Shown: positions 11,760 to 23,226 of the stretch, piece by piece
Numbering within the stretch: position 1 is the first letter of the stretch
How the letters are laid out: every line of letters begins with the position of its first letter
NCBI GenBank assembly: GCA_028583415.1
Contig: CM053266.1
Coordinates: forward strand, 29,016,942 to 29,080,941
DNA from: Protea cynaroides
Taxonomy: Eukaryota; Streptophyta; Magnoliopsida; Proteales; Proteaceae
Direction: 5' to 3'
Length of the DNA: 64,000 bases
Translations under genes and position numbers: made by a program
The notes under the pieces: model-generated
Database searches by the model: none
What the model saw: the letters and a program-made list of their open reading frames with translations, nothing else
Told to the model about the DNA's origin: nothing

Positions 11760-14692
11760 TAAGATAAAAAATAAATAAATAACTTGAAAGAAGTCTTATT
11801 TGTGGAAGAGAGTTGGAGACTCTTTATTTTTATTTTTTCACAGTAGGAGCTGTGGCTGCCTAGGGAGGATTAGAACCCAGCCTAGAAGAGAGTTTGTTGT
11901 TGCAACCTCTATTTGCTCTGTTTTGGTGGTTCTTACTTCAATACTTGATTTGGTTACTAGTAAGAAATTCCATTCAGTTCTCTTCAAGGTGTTTGATTGA
12001 TTTAGTTAACGAAAGCTAGTCCTTCCCATGCTGTTACTATGGTTTGAAGACAATAGACAGTCCAACAAAATCCCCTGTTCTGAACATCAATAAGGCCAGG
12101 GGCTCCTACCAAACCTAGTGTGTGTTTGACATGATCTTTTTGGGAGTAAGTTCTATTGCTAAAAACAAAACAGTAGTGGAGGTTTAGTGTTTGACATGGT
12201 CTTTTGAGAATAATTTCTATTGCTAAAAACAAATCTGATAATGGAATTTTGATTTTAATCAATTGTTTATAGAGAGCAAATTCAATTTTTGAATCTGCAG
12301 TGCTACAGTCGATTACAATAACTTTTCGTGAATATTTAAACATTTTCTGTTGCTCTTTCAGAGTTGAAATTGGACATTTAAGAGAGCTTAGGGTCAAGAA
12401 TTAAACCCTAAAGCTTCAGTTGATTTGGACTTACCATGAAAATTTCTGATTATTTTTTGTCTAACTAGTTGCTGTTTATCAGTGCTGATTTTCATAAATT
12501 AAGCCACTGTTCATTGACTTTTGTGGGCCCATTTACGGTTTACCCACAGTATATTTCTGTTATTAACACATATCCTGCATCACAAGGTCTCCCCTCCAGA
12601 AATAGTCCAGTGAATTTAGGTAGCTAATCACTTAATAGTTGTCTAAAGTCAAAAGAAGTCTATTCAATGTGGATTACAAGTCCACTTTTTTTTTTTTTTT
12701 TTTTTGGGGGGTTTTTTGGGGGGGTGGTTCTATTTCATGTCCCATGTTTGAGGCTTTATTTCTTTTTGCTTTTTTCTTGGAATGAAATAAGATATGAGTT
12801 ATAAACATGAGACATGAGATCCAATTACCAGATTGAGTTTTTTATTATGTAAATATCGATTACTTGTGGGTTCGCTGTAATCAAACTATTTCCTTAGGTT
12901 AAAGATTTTATGCTGTTTCAGCCCGCAGTTTATCTGATCAATAATTTCTACTCCTCTGCTTCCAAATCTGTCACTTTGTTGATAAAGAATTAAAATGATA
13001 AACCCAATTCTTTAAGGTACGATCAGTTTGCCTTTGATCTTTCTTTAATTTCAGACCTCTTCTTGAGTTCAGATATTAAGTTCTTGTTCGTGTTACCATA
13101 AATCTCGTAAGTCTTGGATCTGCACTACATTCTTTAATTGAAATGGACCTACAGTTACAGGTAAAATAGAGACTTTTGAAAAGGTAAGTATCATTTTTAT
13201 TACTGAATAACAAAAAAAAGCAGCCTGAAAACTCAGGTTGCTATAGAAAATTGCATTCTGTACAAGAGGGACCCTCTACAAAACACCAACCCATCCCTCA
13301 TTACATGACCCCGAACCCAATTCCTACATACAGACCAGCTATAGTCATTCATCAAGAACTTGTCTTCTATCTTGAAAGCACAACCCTAATAAGCCAACCG
13401 CTGCTCGTTATGAGAGATATCAATCAAACCCTAGCAAAAGGTATACCGACTAAAAATAAATGTCAAATCTCAGATTCTCAGCCCGTTTTGAATGCCTAAT
13501 CCTTCAGTTATGTGATTTTCCCTCTAATAATTTATACCTCAAATATTGTTTCCTATTCCTTTGTCCTTTTATATCAATTTCTGAAATTTTTAATCATGCT
13601 ACAGTCATCAATAATCTAGAGATTTTTAATACCCCTTCAACCTCAATTTTCAACTCTAGATCTAATAACGTCTAGGCCCATTACCTGCAGGATTCAATGG
13701 TTGTCAAAACTGCATCAACGACACATGTTCCTTATCATACCCCCCCCCCCCCCCCCCCCAAAAAAAACCCCTAAACCTTGTCAGTGTATCTGTAAGAGAA
13801 CCCCTCATTTTCTACTGACCACAAAAGGTAAGGATAAAGCTTAATAGGTTGAGTTTGAGTTTGAATTGAGAGTTGATAGTAGAACCCTATGATCTGAGGA
13901 ACAGGTATAATGAAGAGAGGCTTCATGGTGACAGGGAGCTCCAACTAAGTATACTTTTTTTCTTTTTAGTCTTTTTTTTTTTTATTTCTTCCCTTCATTC
14001 TTTTGTATTTTCTCACTTTTCTCCTGCCAATCAATGTTCATGTATTATAGATGAAAAACTTCTAGGTGGCTGTGTGTTACATATAATAGCAAAAGCTCAT
14101 CTGATGAACTCATTGAAGACCCCATATAACTCAGAAACGTCTGATTCAAGATCAAAACGATTGGTGATATAATTCCCACATTTCATTTTTCTAAATACTT
14201 CTCAACAGTTAGCAAAATTATTTTAAAAAAAATAAAGGTAAATAGAACCATTAAGATTTCTACCCAATCTCTTAACATTCTCATTAATCCTAAAATATGG
14301 GATTTAATTCCAAAATTGAAAACATCAGATGGAAGTGCAAGTGATGTCAAGGTCTAAAAATAATGAGCAACCATTCTAAATACCATTCAAAATAAATGAA
14401 GATGATGACACTGTGATTCAGCTCAGTCAACCTTATTCTTTAGCTGGTATATGATAATTACAAATTAAAAATAAAAAAGGGGTCCCAACCTGAAGAATCC
14501 AACATCCCACGTGCAAGCTGATGCAGTTGGAACTCTTGAGTCTTTCTGAACCAAGAACATACAGAGAGACACCAAAAAAAATAATAATAAAAATAAATCT
14601 CAAGCCACAAATCTGAGAGAAATACAAGTAGAAACTCTATTTGCTAAATATGAAGACAACTCAACATTAAGGACATTCCTTGTAAATGGCTA
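11760..14692. other. Intergenic stretch, no gene seen
   Basis: AT-rich. A direct duplication of period 65 lies at about 12117-12250 (TGTTTGACATG at 12123 and 12188). A T/G-run is at about 12688-12725. A poly-C run is at 13741-13759. The 131-codon minus-strand frame at 12002-12397 covers the duplication and has no domain, so it is not called. Confidence 0.5.
13741..13759. repeat. Poly-C tract
   Basis: An uninterrupted run of C followed by an A-run. Homopolymers of this length are unstable and prone to sequencing error. Confidence 0.85.
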
Positions 14693-14705
14693 ATAACACT
14701 CAAGT

Positions 14706-14827
14706 AGAAAGGGTGTCCTAGTGCACGAGGCTCCCGCTATTGCAGGGTCTGGGGAGAGGCAGAATGTACGCAGCCTTACCCCCGTGATGTGAAGAGGCTG
14801 TTTCCGTGTTTTGAACCCATGACCACC
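14706..14827 (-). repeat. Au SINE, 3' part (split by chromovirus)
   Basis: In reverse complement this reads as an Au SINE body: GGAAACAGCCTCTTC, then GTAAGGCTGCGTACATTC, then GGGAGCCTCGTGCACTAGG. The other part is at 19935-19998. The outer flanks carry a 13-bp direct repeat, ATAACACTCAAGT, at 14693-14705 and 19999-20011, which is the SINE target duplication. Au SINEs are old, widespread plant retroposons made by RNA polymerase III; they encode no protein. Confidence 0.9.
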
Positions 14828-15957
14828 TGATGAGGACATCACAGTGACTGATCTATCCTTTCGAATGTACCAGTGGAAGGGGCATAGATTCCAGCCTTCC
14901 CCCTTCTTCTATGGTTCAACGATGAGTTCCGAGGCTACCACTTCGCCAGGAGCAGCAGCATCATTTTGTTTTTATTTTATTTTTACAGCATTTATTTTCT
15001 GTTTATTTCCTATTTCTAGAAACTGTTTGTTTCTATTTCTATTTATCATTTTCCATTTCTGTTTTTTGCATTTTGTAATTTGAATTAAGTTTTTTTTTTC
15101 TTTTTCTTTTTTACAGCATGTAAACCCCCCCCCCCCCTTCTCTTCACGTGTTTGCTGTACCCCTACTACTGTTAGTTTTTATTTTATTTTTTCTGTAGCT
15201 ACAGGAGTTGTAACTGCCCAAAAGCAATTCCGACTTCTTCCCCACCCCCATGGTTTCACTGTGTAGGCCTTCAAGGCCACTTCTTTTTTTCTGAAAATAT
15301 TATGCAATGAAGATGAATGAAAGGAAATTTCTCTCTCTACTGGAAGTGCCTTTTCTCTTCTCCCTTTCAATTTCTCTTCTCCCCTTTTTCCCTCCTTCTA
15401 TGTTAATTCTGTCCTACCCTTCTTTTTCTTCTTCTTGATTCTTAATGCTTCATTTCTGTACTGAAATGAAATATTCTTTTCCCCGTCCACGATATTAAAT
15501 CCAGTTACTATTTGCCTTTTATTTGAGTCTGTTCATTATATTATTGTGAATATCTTCTTGCAACTTTCAGCCTTCAGTTTTCCTTTCTCCATACTTTCAG
15601 TTTCTGTCATCGTTGGACAGCAAACTGTAATTTCAGATTCTGTAATTTTTATTTTTTTTTAATTACTGCAAACATCGTCTGCTATTGTTCATATATTGTG
15701 TGTCTTTCTGTTCCGTTTATAGCAGTGTACTCCTATAATGAACTTCACTGTGATAAGTTAATTCATTTCCTTGTATTGAAATGTTATTGATTTACATAGA
15801 AGCTAGTTTCTTATGAATTAAAATTTGGTTGTTATTATTTTAAGAATACTGGGAATTCAAGCATCAGAAGTTGACAAATGCTGCGCATAAAATTGAGCCC
15901 TACGACACTTTATTTAAAAATTGTTGAGCAGGTAAAACACTGCTAGGTATATATTTG
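14828..15957 (+). repeat. 5' LTR of the chromovirus (3' truncated)
   Basis: Aligns by eye with 18036-19934 from TGATGAGGACATCAC onward, including a TTCC-CCC-TTCT poly-C tract, GGAGTTGTAACTGCCCAAAAG and TTCACTGTGTAGGCCT. Similarity stops near 15957, where the sequence passes straight into RNase H coding remnants. Confidence 0.8.
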
Positions 15958-15969
15958 TCACTTTATTTA

Positions 15970-16330
15970 TCACCAGTTCAACATCTTCTTGATTTTTCCA
16001 AAGTCTTTGAAGTGCAATGTGATGCATCTGGCATTGGAATAGGTGGCATCTTTGTACAAGAAAGACACTATGTTGCTTATTTTAGTGAAAGACTTAATGA
16101 AGCTAAGCAATGATATTCCACATATAACAAGGAGTTCTATGCGGTTGGCGACATTACCTTTTACCGCAAGAATTGGTATTATATTCTGATCACTAGACTC
16201 TGAAATATTTGAGCGCCCAAGCGAAATTAAATCCAAGACATGCAAGATGAACTGAATTTCTACAAAAATACACATTTGCACTTAAAGTCTCAAACATCGA
16301 CCTATTGTTGAGAATACTGCCACAGATGCA
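15970..16330 (+). pseudogene. Ty3/gypsy RNase H remnant
   Basis: On the plus strand, a block with CDASGIGIGG, then VAYFSERLNEAKQ, then YSTYNKEFYAV is visible from about 16015, matching the RNase H domain of chromoviral pol. Several stop codons and frame changes follow. The minus-strand frames here are shadows. Confidence 0.75.
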
Positions 16331-16559
16331 TTAAGTTGACTGTAAATGTCCCTCTTTCTTTTGAGTGTCGAAGGTCGGGTTAATGTGCTACTCCATGCCA
16401 TGAGTGTTAAAGTTGTAGGTTTGAGCAAGTCAAGGAGAAATATTCCACTTGACCAGAGCTTAGTGAGCCTTTCACTTATCTGAGTGAAGATCCTCCTCTT
16501 ACCCATTCCCGATTACCTTCTTACAAATGGTTTCCTTTTCAAAGGACGTAGGTTGGGTA

Positions 16560-17420
16560 TTCCCTAGGACATCATTGAGAGATTTCCTAATTTGGAAATT
16601 ACATGCTGGTGGAGTTGCCGATCATTTCGGTCTAGGTAAGACCATCGCCCTCATTGAGAACCGATTTTACTAGCCTAGCCTAAAGAAGGATGTAGCTCGA
16701 GTTATTAGCTAGTGTAAAACATGTCAAACTTCTAAACAACAGAAACAAAATATTGGCTCGTATGCTCCTCTTCCTGCTCCTCATACTCCATGGCAAGATT
16801 TGAGTATGGATTTTGTGCTTGAATTGCTTAGATTTCGAGAGGCCATAATTCTGGGTTCGTGGTAGTAGATCGCTTCTTGAAAATTGTCCATTTTATTCCG
16901 TGCTCTAAAACTTTTGATGCCTCAGTTGTAGCCAAACTTTTCTTTAGGGAGGTCATTAAATATCATGGATTACCTAAGATAATAGTATCAGATAGGGATG
17001 TTAAGTTCACTAGTCATTTCTAGCGAACTCTGCATGGATTACCGAAGACAATAGTATCAGATAGGGATGTTAAGTTCACTAGTCATTTCTAGCGAATTAT
17101 GTGGCGAATGCTAGGCACTATCTCTGTTTTTCTTCAGCCTTCTACCCTCAGACCGATGGTCAAACTAAGGTTATAAATAAGAGTTTAGGAAATCTGTTGC
17201 GTTGTCTTATAAGTGAGCGTCTTACTAGTTGGGGTCGTGTTCTTACTCAGGCCAAGTTTGCATACAACCTTTCCAAGAACCGAACCACTGGTCTTTCTCC
17301 CTTTGAGATTTGTTTAAGCCACCAGCCCAGGACTCCCATAGACCTTGTCCCTACTGTGTCTAGCTTTAGGACAACCCAGTCAGTTGAGTCTTTTGCGCAG
17401 CACATGCATGACTAGCATGC
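16560..17420 (+). pseudogene. Ty3/gypsy integrase remnant
   Basis: The zinc-binding part (LHAGGVADHF, later CKTC near 16713) and core (SMDFVLEL near 16800; GLPKIIVSDRDVKF near 16972) can be read across stops. The longest open piece is 17101-17415 (YPQTDGQT, LSKNRTTGLSPFEICL). A 69-bp tandem duplication (16964-17032 and 17033-17101) repeats the D-containing core block, so this copy cannot encode a working enzyme. Confidence 0.85.
16964..17101 (+). repeat. 69-bp tandem duplication inside integrase remnant
   Basis: CATGGATTACC starts at 16964 and again at 17033. The two copies differ by a few bases and each holds the same integrase-core segment, so the duplication arose after insertion. Confidence 0.85.
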
Positions 17421-17599
17421 AGAGATTAGACGCAGGATAACATTAAGTAATGACCAATATAAATCCAAGGCAGATGTGTACTAACGAATAAAAGAGTTTC
17501 AAGAGGGTGAAATGGTGATGGTCAGGATCAGACTGCAGCCTTTGGTCAAGGTTAGTCAAGCAAATTACATGCTCGCAATGTAGGACCTTTCAGAACTCT

Positions 17600-18035
17600 T
17601 AAAAGAGTGGAAGCTAATGCCCATATGTTAGAGTTACATAATGATATGGGAATCAACAACATTTTCAATGTTGAGGATCTGATTGCCTACCATGGCCTTC
17701 TACTATCCCTTCTGTCTATCCTGATGTTCTTGATGCCTGTCCCTTTACTGTTGATACTTCTACATCCGAGCCTATTTCCATTCCTGCTACTACTATCCTT
17801 CCCAGATCCCAGTTTGATCAGAGAATTGAGGAGGAGATTGAGGACATTCTCATTGAGAGAGTCACTTCTACATATACTGGAGGTTCCCAAAAGTTCTTAG
17901 TTCAATAGCGTGGACGACCTGAGATTGATTGTACATGGATTTCCATTGAGGTTATACAGCGGCTCAACCGGCTATGCTTGAGCACTATATGAGTTTTTAT
18001 TCACCAGAGATGAATTCTTCTAAGCCGGGGAGTGT
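17600..18035 (+). pseudogene. Integrase C-terminus and chromodomain remnant
   Basis: MGINNIFNVEDLIAYHG marks the end of the integrase. Near 17830-17960 a chromodomain reads IEDILIERVTS, then YTGGSQKFLV, then RGRPEIDCTWIS across a stop. The frame runs on into the LTR start (SSKPGSVDEDI), the usual arrangement for this kind of element. Confidence 0.75.
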
Positions 18036-19934
18036 TGATGAGGACATCACAATGACTGATCCAGCCTTTCGAGTGTACCAACAGAGGAGGCATAGATTCC
18101 AACCTTCCCGCCGCAACCCCCCCCCCCCTTCTCTTTCTATGGTTCAACGACGAGTTTGGAGGCTACCAATTGGCTATGAGCAGCAGCAACATTTTGCTTT
18201 ATTTTATTTTTACAGTATTTATTTTCTGTTTATTTTCTATTTCTAGAAACTGTTTGTTTCTATTTATCATTTTCCATTTCTATTTTTGTCTTTTGTAATT
18301 TGAATTATGGTATTTTTCTCTCTTTTTTTACAGCATGTAACCCCCCCCCTTCACATCTTTTTTGTACCCCCACCACTGTTAGTTTTTTTTTTTTTCCTGT
18401 AGTTATAGGAGTTGTAACTGCCATGGTTCAAAAACTCGACGAGATCTCGAGAGTTTCGAAAATCTCAACCATCTCAATACGAAACTGGGTCTCGAGTTTC
18501 TCGACCAGTCTCGACATTTTCAACCAGTTCTCGACTGGTTTCGACATAATGTATGAATTATGATTGTTTGGTCTACTTGACTAATTTGGGTTTTTTCGAC
18601 TATGATAATTAACTAATTAAGTGTTATTATATTCATTCTTCTCCTAAAATATAATTTTACTGTCTCATTTGGTCTTATTTGATCTTCTACTAGTATAAAA
18701 TTATGAAAAATAGTCAATATTACCCTAGGTTTACATCTAAACTTTAGACTGACACTGCCAAATATGGGTGTAAACTCAAACCACCACCATGTGTGATTAT
18801 TTTTATAATTTTATGATTTAAATATGTTTATATATGCTAAAATAGGGTTTACCTAGAATATCAGGCCTTGAAATGGCCATTTTAGGGCTGAGACACTTTT
18901 TAAGCCCTCGCGGCTTTTTTACAATGTCTCACCGAGATCTCGACTGAGAACTCCGAGATCTCGGTTTCTCAGAGGGTCAAGACACCCTCGAGACTCGAGA
19001 TTTTGAACCATGATAACTGCCCAAAAGCAGTTCCAACAACTTCCCCACCACCACGGTTTCACTGTGTAGGCCTTTAAGGCCACTTTTTTCTGAAAATATT
19101 ATGCAATGAATGAAGAAGAATGAAAGGAATTTTCTCTCTATTTTAAGTGTCTTTTCTCTTCTCTCTCTGAATTTCTACTCTCCCCTCTTCCCTCCTCCTA
19201 TGTTAATTCTGTCATACCCCTATTTTTCTTCTTCTTAATTCTTAATGCTTAATTTCTGTCTTGAAATCAAATATCCCCTGCCCTGTCCACGATATTAAAT
19301 CCTGTTACCATTTGCCTTTTATTTTAGAGTATGTTCATTATACTATTGTGAATACCGTCCTGCAACCTTCAGCCCTCAGTTTTCCTTTATCCATACTTTC
19401 CGTTTCTGTCTTCGTTGGACAGCAAACTGTAATTTCAGATTCTGTAATTTTTTTTTAATTACTGTTAGCATTGTCTGCTATTGTTCATATATTGTGTTAG
19501 TCTGTCTGTTCTGTTTACAGCATTGTGCTCTTGTTAAGAATCCAGACTCTGGATTCTTAGGTTTCAGCTTCACTGTGGTAAGTTAATTCATTTCCTTATA
19601 TTGAAATGTAACTGATTTACACAGAAACTGGTTTCTTATGCATTAAAATTTGGCTGTTATTATTATAAAAATACTGAGATTTTTATGCATCAGAACTTGA
19701 TAAATGCTGCCTATAAAATTGAGCCCTATGTCACTTTATTTGAACATCGTTAAGCTGGTAAAAAACTGCCAGGTACATATTGCTCATTGGTTAATAGAAT
19801 TCAGTTCTAATCTTAAATGAATGTCATGCATGCTGCTGTCCCCTGTCCTAAGTCCTAACTAGCTAAACCTTGATAACCTAATACCTAGCTAGTTGTAAAT
19901 GTAGGAAACCTAGACCCTAGGCTGTCCTACATCA
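18036..19934 (+). repeat. 3' LTR of the chromovirus (contains hAT insertion)
   Basis: Complete LTR, TGATGAGG...CTACATCA, about 1.3 kb once the 591-bp insertion at 18422-19012 is removed. Its last part (TAGCTAGTTG through CTACATCA) matches the LTR tails at 41273 and 43354. Confidence 0.85.
18422..19012. mobile_element. hAT-type non-autonomous element (short copy)
   Basis: Ends CATGGTTCAAAAACTCG and CGAGATTTTGAACCATG are inverted repeats. The flanks are GTAACTGC (18414-18421) and ATAACTGC (19013-19020), an 8-bp duplication with one mismatch; the empty site is preserved in the 5' LTR at 15204. 8-bp duplications are the mark of hAT. The interior matches 40080-40430 of the longer relative at 39093-40480. 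Confidence 0.85.
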
Positions 19935-19998
19935 CCACCAGGTTGCAATATCACAAGATTCACAACCTTACCATCACATTAGGGCTCGCCCTCTGCAG
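19935..19998 (-). repeat. Au SINE, 5' part
   Basis: In reverse complement it reads GAGGGCGAGCCCTAATG, then GGTAAGGTTGTG, the tRNA-like head of Au SINE. It joins the 3' part at 14827 across the CCACC duplication and is closed by ATAACACTCAAGT at 19999-20011. Confidence 0.9.
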
Positions 19999-20011
19999 AT
20001 AACACTCAAGT

Positions 20012-21641
20012 TTTAAAACAAAAAAAAGTAGTTGGCTGACCTCAACTGTAACATAAAATACCGAACATATGGTTTAAACATAAAGGTTAATCTAAAGCAA
20101 CATTTTCCTGACAACTGCATTTCAGGTTATGATTTCTGGGGTCCAGAAATGGTCATGACTCACAAGTATCAAGTCACATACACAGACACAAGAGTACCAG
20201 CTGTAGCGACAGCCAGTAATCCAGAAACAGAAACATGCCTAAACAAATTCAACTAAAAATTTATGATCGACATAGATTAAATCTCCAAAATATATCAGCC
20301 CTAATTCCTTCTTTACGAGGGGAGGGGAGTCCCAACTTTGGCTCTCTTTGATTCTTAGACCATGAAGAAGTACTTTATGTTCTCGTGTCTCCTTGTATTA
20401 GATAAAATAATATTTTATACCAACGAAAAAGCAGACTGCTGATAAATCTAAGCAACAAAGACATACAGAGAAATGTTAACACCCAATAAGTCTGTTGAAC
20501 TTGGTAATGTTAAAAATTGCCATGCAGCAGGCAATAGAAGATCAAGGACGTTCCATGTGATAGAGGATCTGCACTCATCTCCCAAATTAGGTTACAGCCC
20601 AAAATGCCATGCAGGTCGGTAGTGGGTTTCAAGTTATAAATATTCCAGAAAGATCTGTGGCATTTTTGCAACCATGAGTTGAGATTGAACCACTGAAATG
20701 GAAACGCACTCCCCTATCATGGACCCGCCCGTGTTTACCACATAACAACAAGTGAACCTTAATCAGTTCACCAGACACAGCAAATGTTAATAAGACCCAT
20801 ATAAATACACACATAGAATCAAAAGAAACACTGGACAATAAATTTTGGACAGAAAGGAAATAAAAATACTACAAACACGCTAAGAAATAATAATCATAAA
20901 AATGAGATATATCTGAAAGAAGATTATATGCAAGAAATGTACAAGAGTCTCCAAATGAGGACCTAACTTATTCATACACCACTAGAATTCTACAATGAGG
21001 AAGAATCTTATAAACCATAGCTCTTCAGGAATAAATATCGATCTCAATTATAATTTCCATGGTTAACAATTTTAATCCAACATTGTCCTCGATTTTGCAC
21101 CATATATCTGTTGATTCATGCCTTTTCCTCACCACTTCAACTCAAGTAATTTGAGCGTACACGAGCATATACACTTCCCATTACATAAATGTGACTTTGA
21201 ACTATCAAACAAATGCTGAGTAACCCAAAGCCAAGCAAAGGTTTCAACCCCACAAGAAACATGTTCAAAACCAAGAACTCTTCTTAACATCAGAAAGAAC
21301 AGAATAGTCTACAACGTAAGGGTCATGGTAACCAGAAACTAAAACTTTTCCAACAAAGTAAATCATACCCTTTTATGTCACTTTTGTGAGGAATCAAAGA
21401 TGCAAAAAAGTGAAACCATTCATGGAACATATTTACAAATGAACTTTAATGAAAATATACACTTCATATATTTCACTGACAAAGTACATACAATCGCATA
21501 GAAGCCTGGTAACAACACCAAAAATGGCATAGGGAGAATCGCACCAACTGCAGAACAGGTACATCCAGGCATCAAATGTTACCAGTATTTTTACAGTTAC
21601 AGTTGAAGCTTCTAGCTGAACCCTCTCCATTTAACAGTGGA
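20012..21641. other. 3' flank of the membrane-protein gene, no gene seen
   Basis: AT-rich sequence downstream of the minus-strand gene that ends at 21642. It probably includes that gene's 3' untranslated region. Short frames on both strands have no domain. Confidence 0.5.
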
Positions 21642-23033
21642 TCATCTGAGACCATCAATATAATCCTCCAAATCTCTCCGACCAAACCTCCTACCAACCG
21701 AATTTGCATCCTCACACCTCGCAGAAAAGTAGAATATCAACCACGCTACCATAAAATAAACCTCCACCACCGACTGAAAAACTGAGGCAAACAACTGCCC
21801 ACAAATCCGAGTCAGAACCCATCTCACAAATGAACCACAAAGGATGACTTCATAGAATTTTATCTTGATGGCCTGGCTTAACATTGTAGATATTAAGTAG
21901 CATCCTTCCTTTACGACTTCCCTTCCACTCCTCCTAGCGTCCATGATTGCAACCCAACTATCCACTGCAAAAATGAAGGCCACAAAAACATCCAACAAGC
22001 ACCACGTAAACAGAAACCCTGAGATCTGAGTCTCAAACCCGCGGATCCACGGAGAAGTGATGGAGAAGGGCATCAATTTCAATCTCACAAACAGCTTAAA
22101 GAATGAGTATTGATCCTCAATTTCACCAAAAAACCAGAGACCAAGGAGTTGGGTCATTGCATCTCTAACCGCCCATTTCATGAGTATAAACCCAGAAAGC
22201 CTCCGAATCCCCAAACGTGAACCAGCGTAAACAGTGACAGTAAACGACTGATACCTCCCCAGAAGGTCGTTGATGACAGTATAGAACACGATACCGAGGA
22301 TGCAAGAATGTGTAACCAAGAACCCAAGAATCACCCAACCATATGCCGCAGATAAGAAACTCACCAGAAAGAACAAGGCTGCAGCATCCCGACGACCGAG
22401 CTCGAAACCCTTAACAAATAATTGGAAATCCGCAGGGCGGTCCCCTTCCTCTCCCTTGTCCAAAACCGCCTTATCAGTACCTTGACCATTACCATCTTCA
22501 ACAGCGCCATCTGACAACGAGAAACCCTCCGCCTTGAAAAGAAATCCAGAACCAACAACCTCCGAAAGCCTAAACCCGTATCTCTCCTCAGAATCCGAAG
22601 ACCCTAATTTGCCCTGGTGACTGAAATAATGGCTGAGATTCACAAAACTACTGTTGACAGGGGAACGACGACCCAACCCAAAGAGACTCCGATCGTCATC
22701 GTCTTCTCCGGAGAAGAAATCATCATCTAGGGTTCCAACGCGGCTGAGATGAAGGAAAGGGCGGCGTCGTCGATTAACGGCGGCAGGAGACCTAAAACCT
22801 TCAGAAGATCGAACATTCTTGCCTGCAAGATCGAGGCGAGATAGAAGGGCTTTCAGAGAGGGATCCCTATCGATGAAAGATATGACGTGTAAGGTTCCAG
22901 TCTCGACAACAGTACGAAAAGAGAAAAGCAGAAGAGAGAGAAAGAGATATGTGTAGAAGCTCGATAGGAAACAGGCAGTGGACTGCTTGATGACCTGACC
23001 CGTTGTGCGAAGGTTTAAACGAGGAGAGGACAT
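21642..23033 (-). CDS. Plant multi-pass membrane protein of unknown function
   Basis: Intronless frame; the likely start is the ATG at 23033 (463 residues, beginning MSSPRLNL), with an in-frame ATG at 23072 giving 476. Layout, numbered from 23072: a hydrophobic segment near residues 36-55; a polar region (60-215) rich in Ser, Asp and Arg, probably disordered; then about four or five hydrophobic stretches (roughly 230-265, 285-300, 340-370, 415-455). The tail is charged (GRRFGRRDLEDYIDGLR). The hydrophobic half reads like a conserved plant-only integral membrane protein, but I recognise no named family, transport motif or catalytic residue. Codon use is ordinary and no disruption is seen, so I take it as a real gene. 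The plus-strand frames inside it are shadows. The promoter is probably in 23034-23226, where a TATA-like TTTATATTTT on the minus strand lies near 23155. Confidence 0.85.
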   Translation of the reverse strand: MSSPRLNLRTTGQVIKQSTACFLSSFYTYLFLSLLLFSFRTVVETGTLHVISFIDRDPSLKALLSRLDLAGKNVRSSEGFRSPAAVNRRRRPFLHLSRVGTLDDDFFSGEDDDDRSLFGLGRRSPVNSSFVNLSHYFSHQGKLGSSDSEERYGFRLSEVVGSGFLFKAEGFSLSDGAVEDGNGQGTDKAVLDKGEEGDRPADFQLFVKGFELGRRDAAALFFLVSFLSAAYGWVILGFLVTHSCILGIVFYTVINDLLGRYQSFTVTVYAGSRLGIRRLSGFILMKWAVRDAMTQLLGLWFFGEIEDQYSFFKLFVRLKLMPFSITSPWIRGFETQISGFLFTWCLLDVFVAFIFAVDSWVAIMDARRSGREVVKEGCYLISTMLSQAIKIKFYEVILCGSFVRWVLTRICGQLFASVFQSVVEVYFMVAWLIFYFSARCEDANSVGRRFGRRDLEDYIDGLR

Positions 23034-23226
23034 GGCCGTCTTCTCTTGCTCTCTGCAACTTTGAATTCCCACGGATACAGAGACACCACAGACCAGAAAA
23101 CATCAAGACTTTCTACCAATTTTCAACTCTCCCAAGTCCCTGCCCATCCCCAAAATATAAAAACAAAAACTCTCCCATGTCCCACCCACCTGCCTGTACC
23201 CTTCCTTTTTCCCTTTTTTACATTTT

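Larger units (their letters stand above)
14828..19934 (+). mobile_element. Decayed chromovirus (Ty3/gypsy) inserted in the Au SINE
   Basis: Starts TGATGAGGACATCA and ends CTACATCA (TG...CA), flanked by the 5-bp duplication CCACC (14823-14827 and 19935-19939). The 5' LTR is missing its last 170 or so bases, and the leader, gag, protease and most of the reverse transcriptase are deleted. RNase H, integrase and chromodomain remnants survive, all broken by stops and shifts. The 3' LTR is interrupted by a hAT element. The C-terminal chromodomain places it among chromoviruses; clade not assigned. Confidence 0.9.

Noticed and set aside
12002..12397. 131-codon minus-strand frame
   Set aside because: Spans a 65-bp direct duplication and AT-rich sequence; no protein family features.
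15970..16506. Minus-strand frames of 103 and 74 codons
   Set aside because: Shadows of the plus-strand RNase H remnant.
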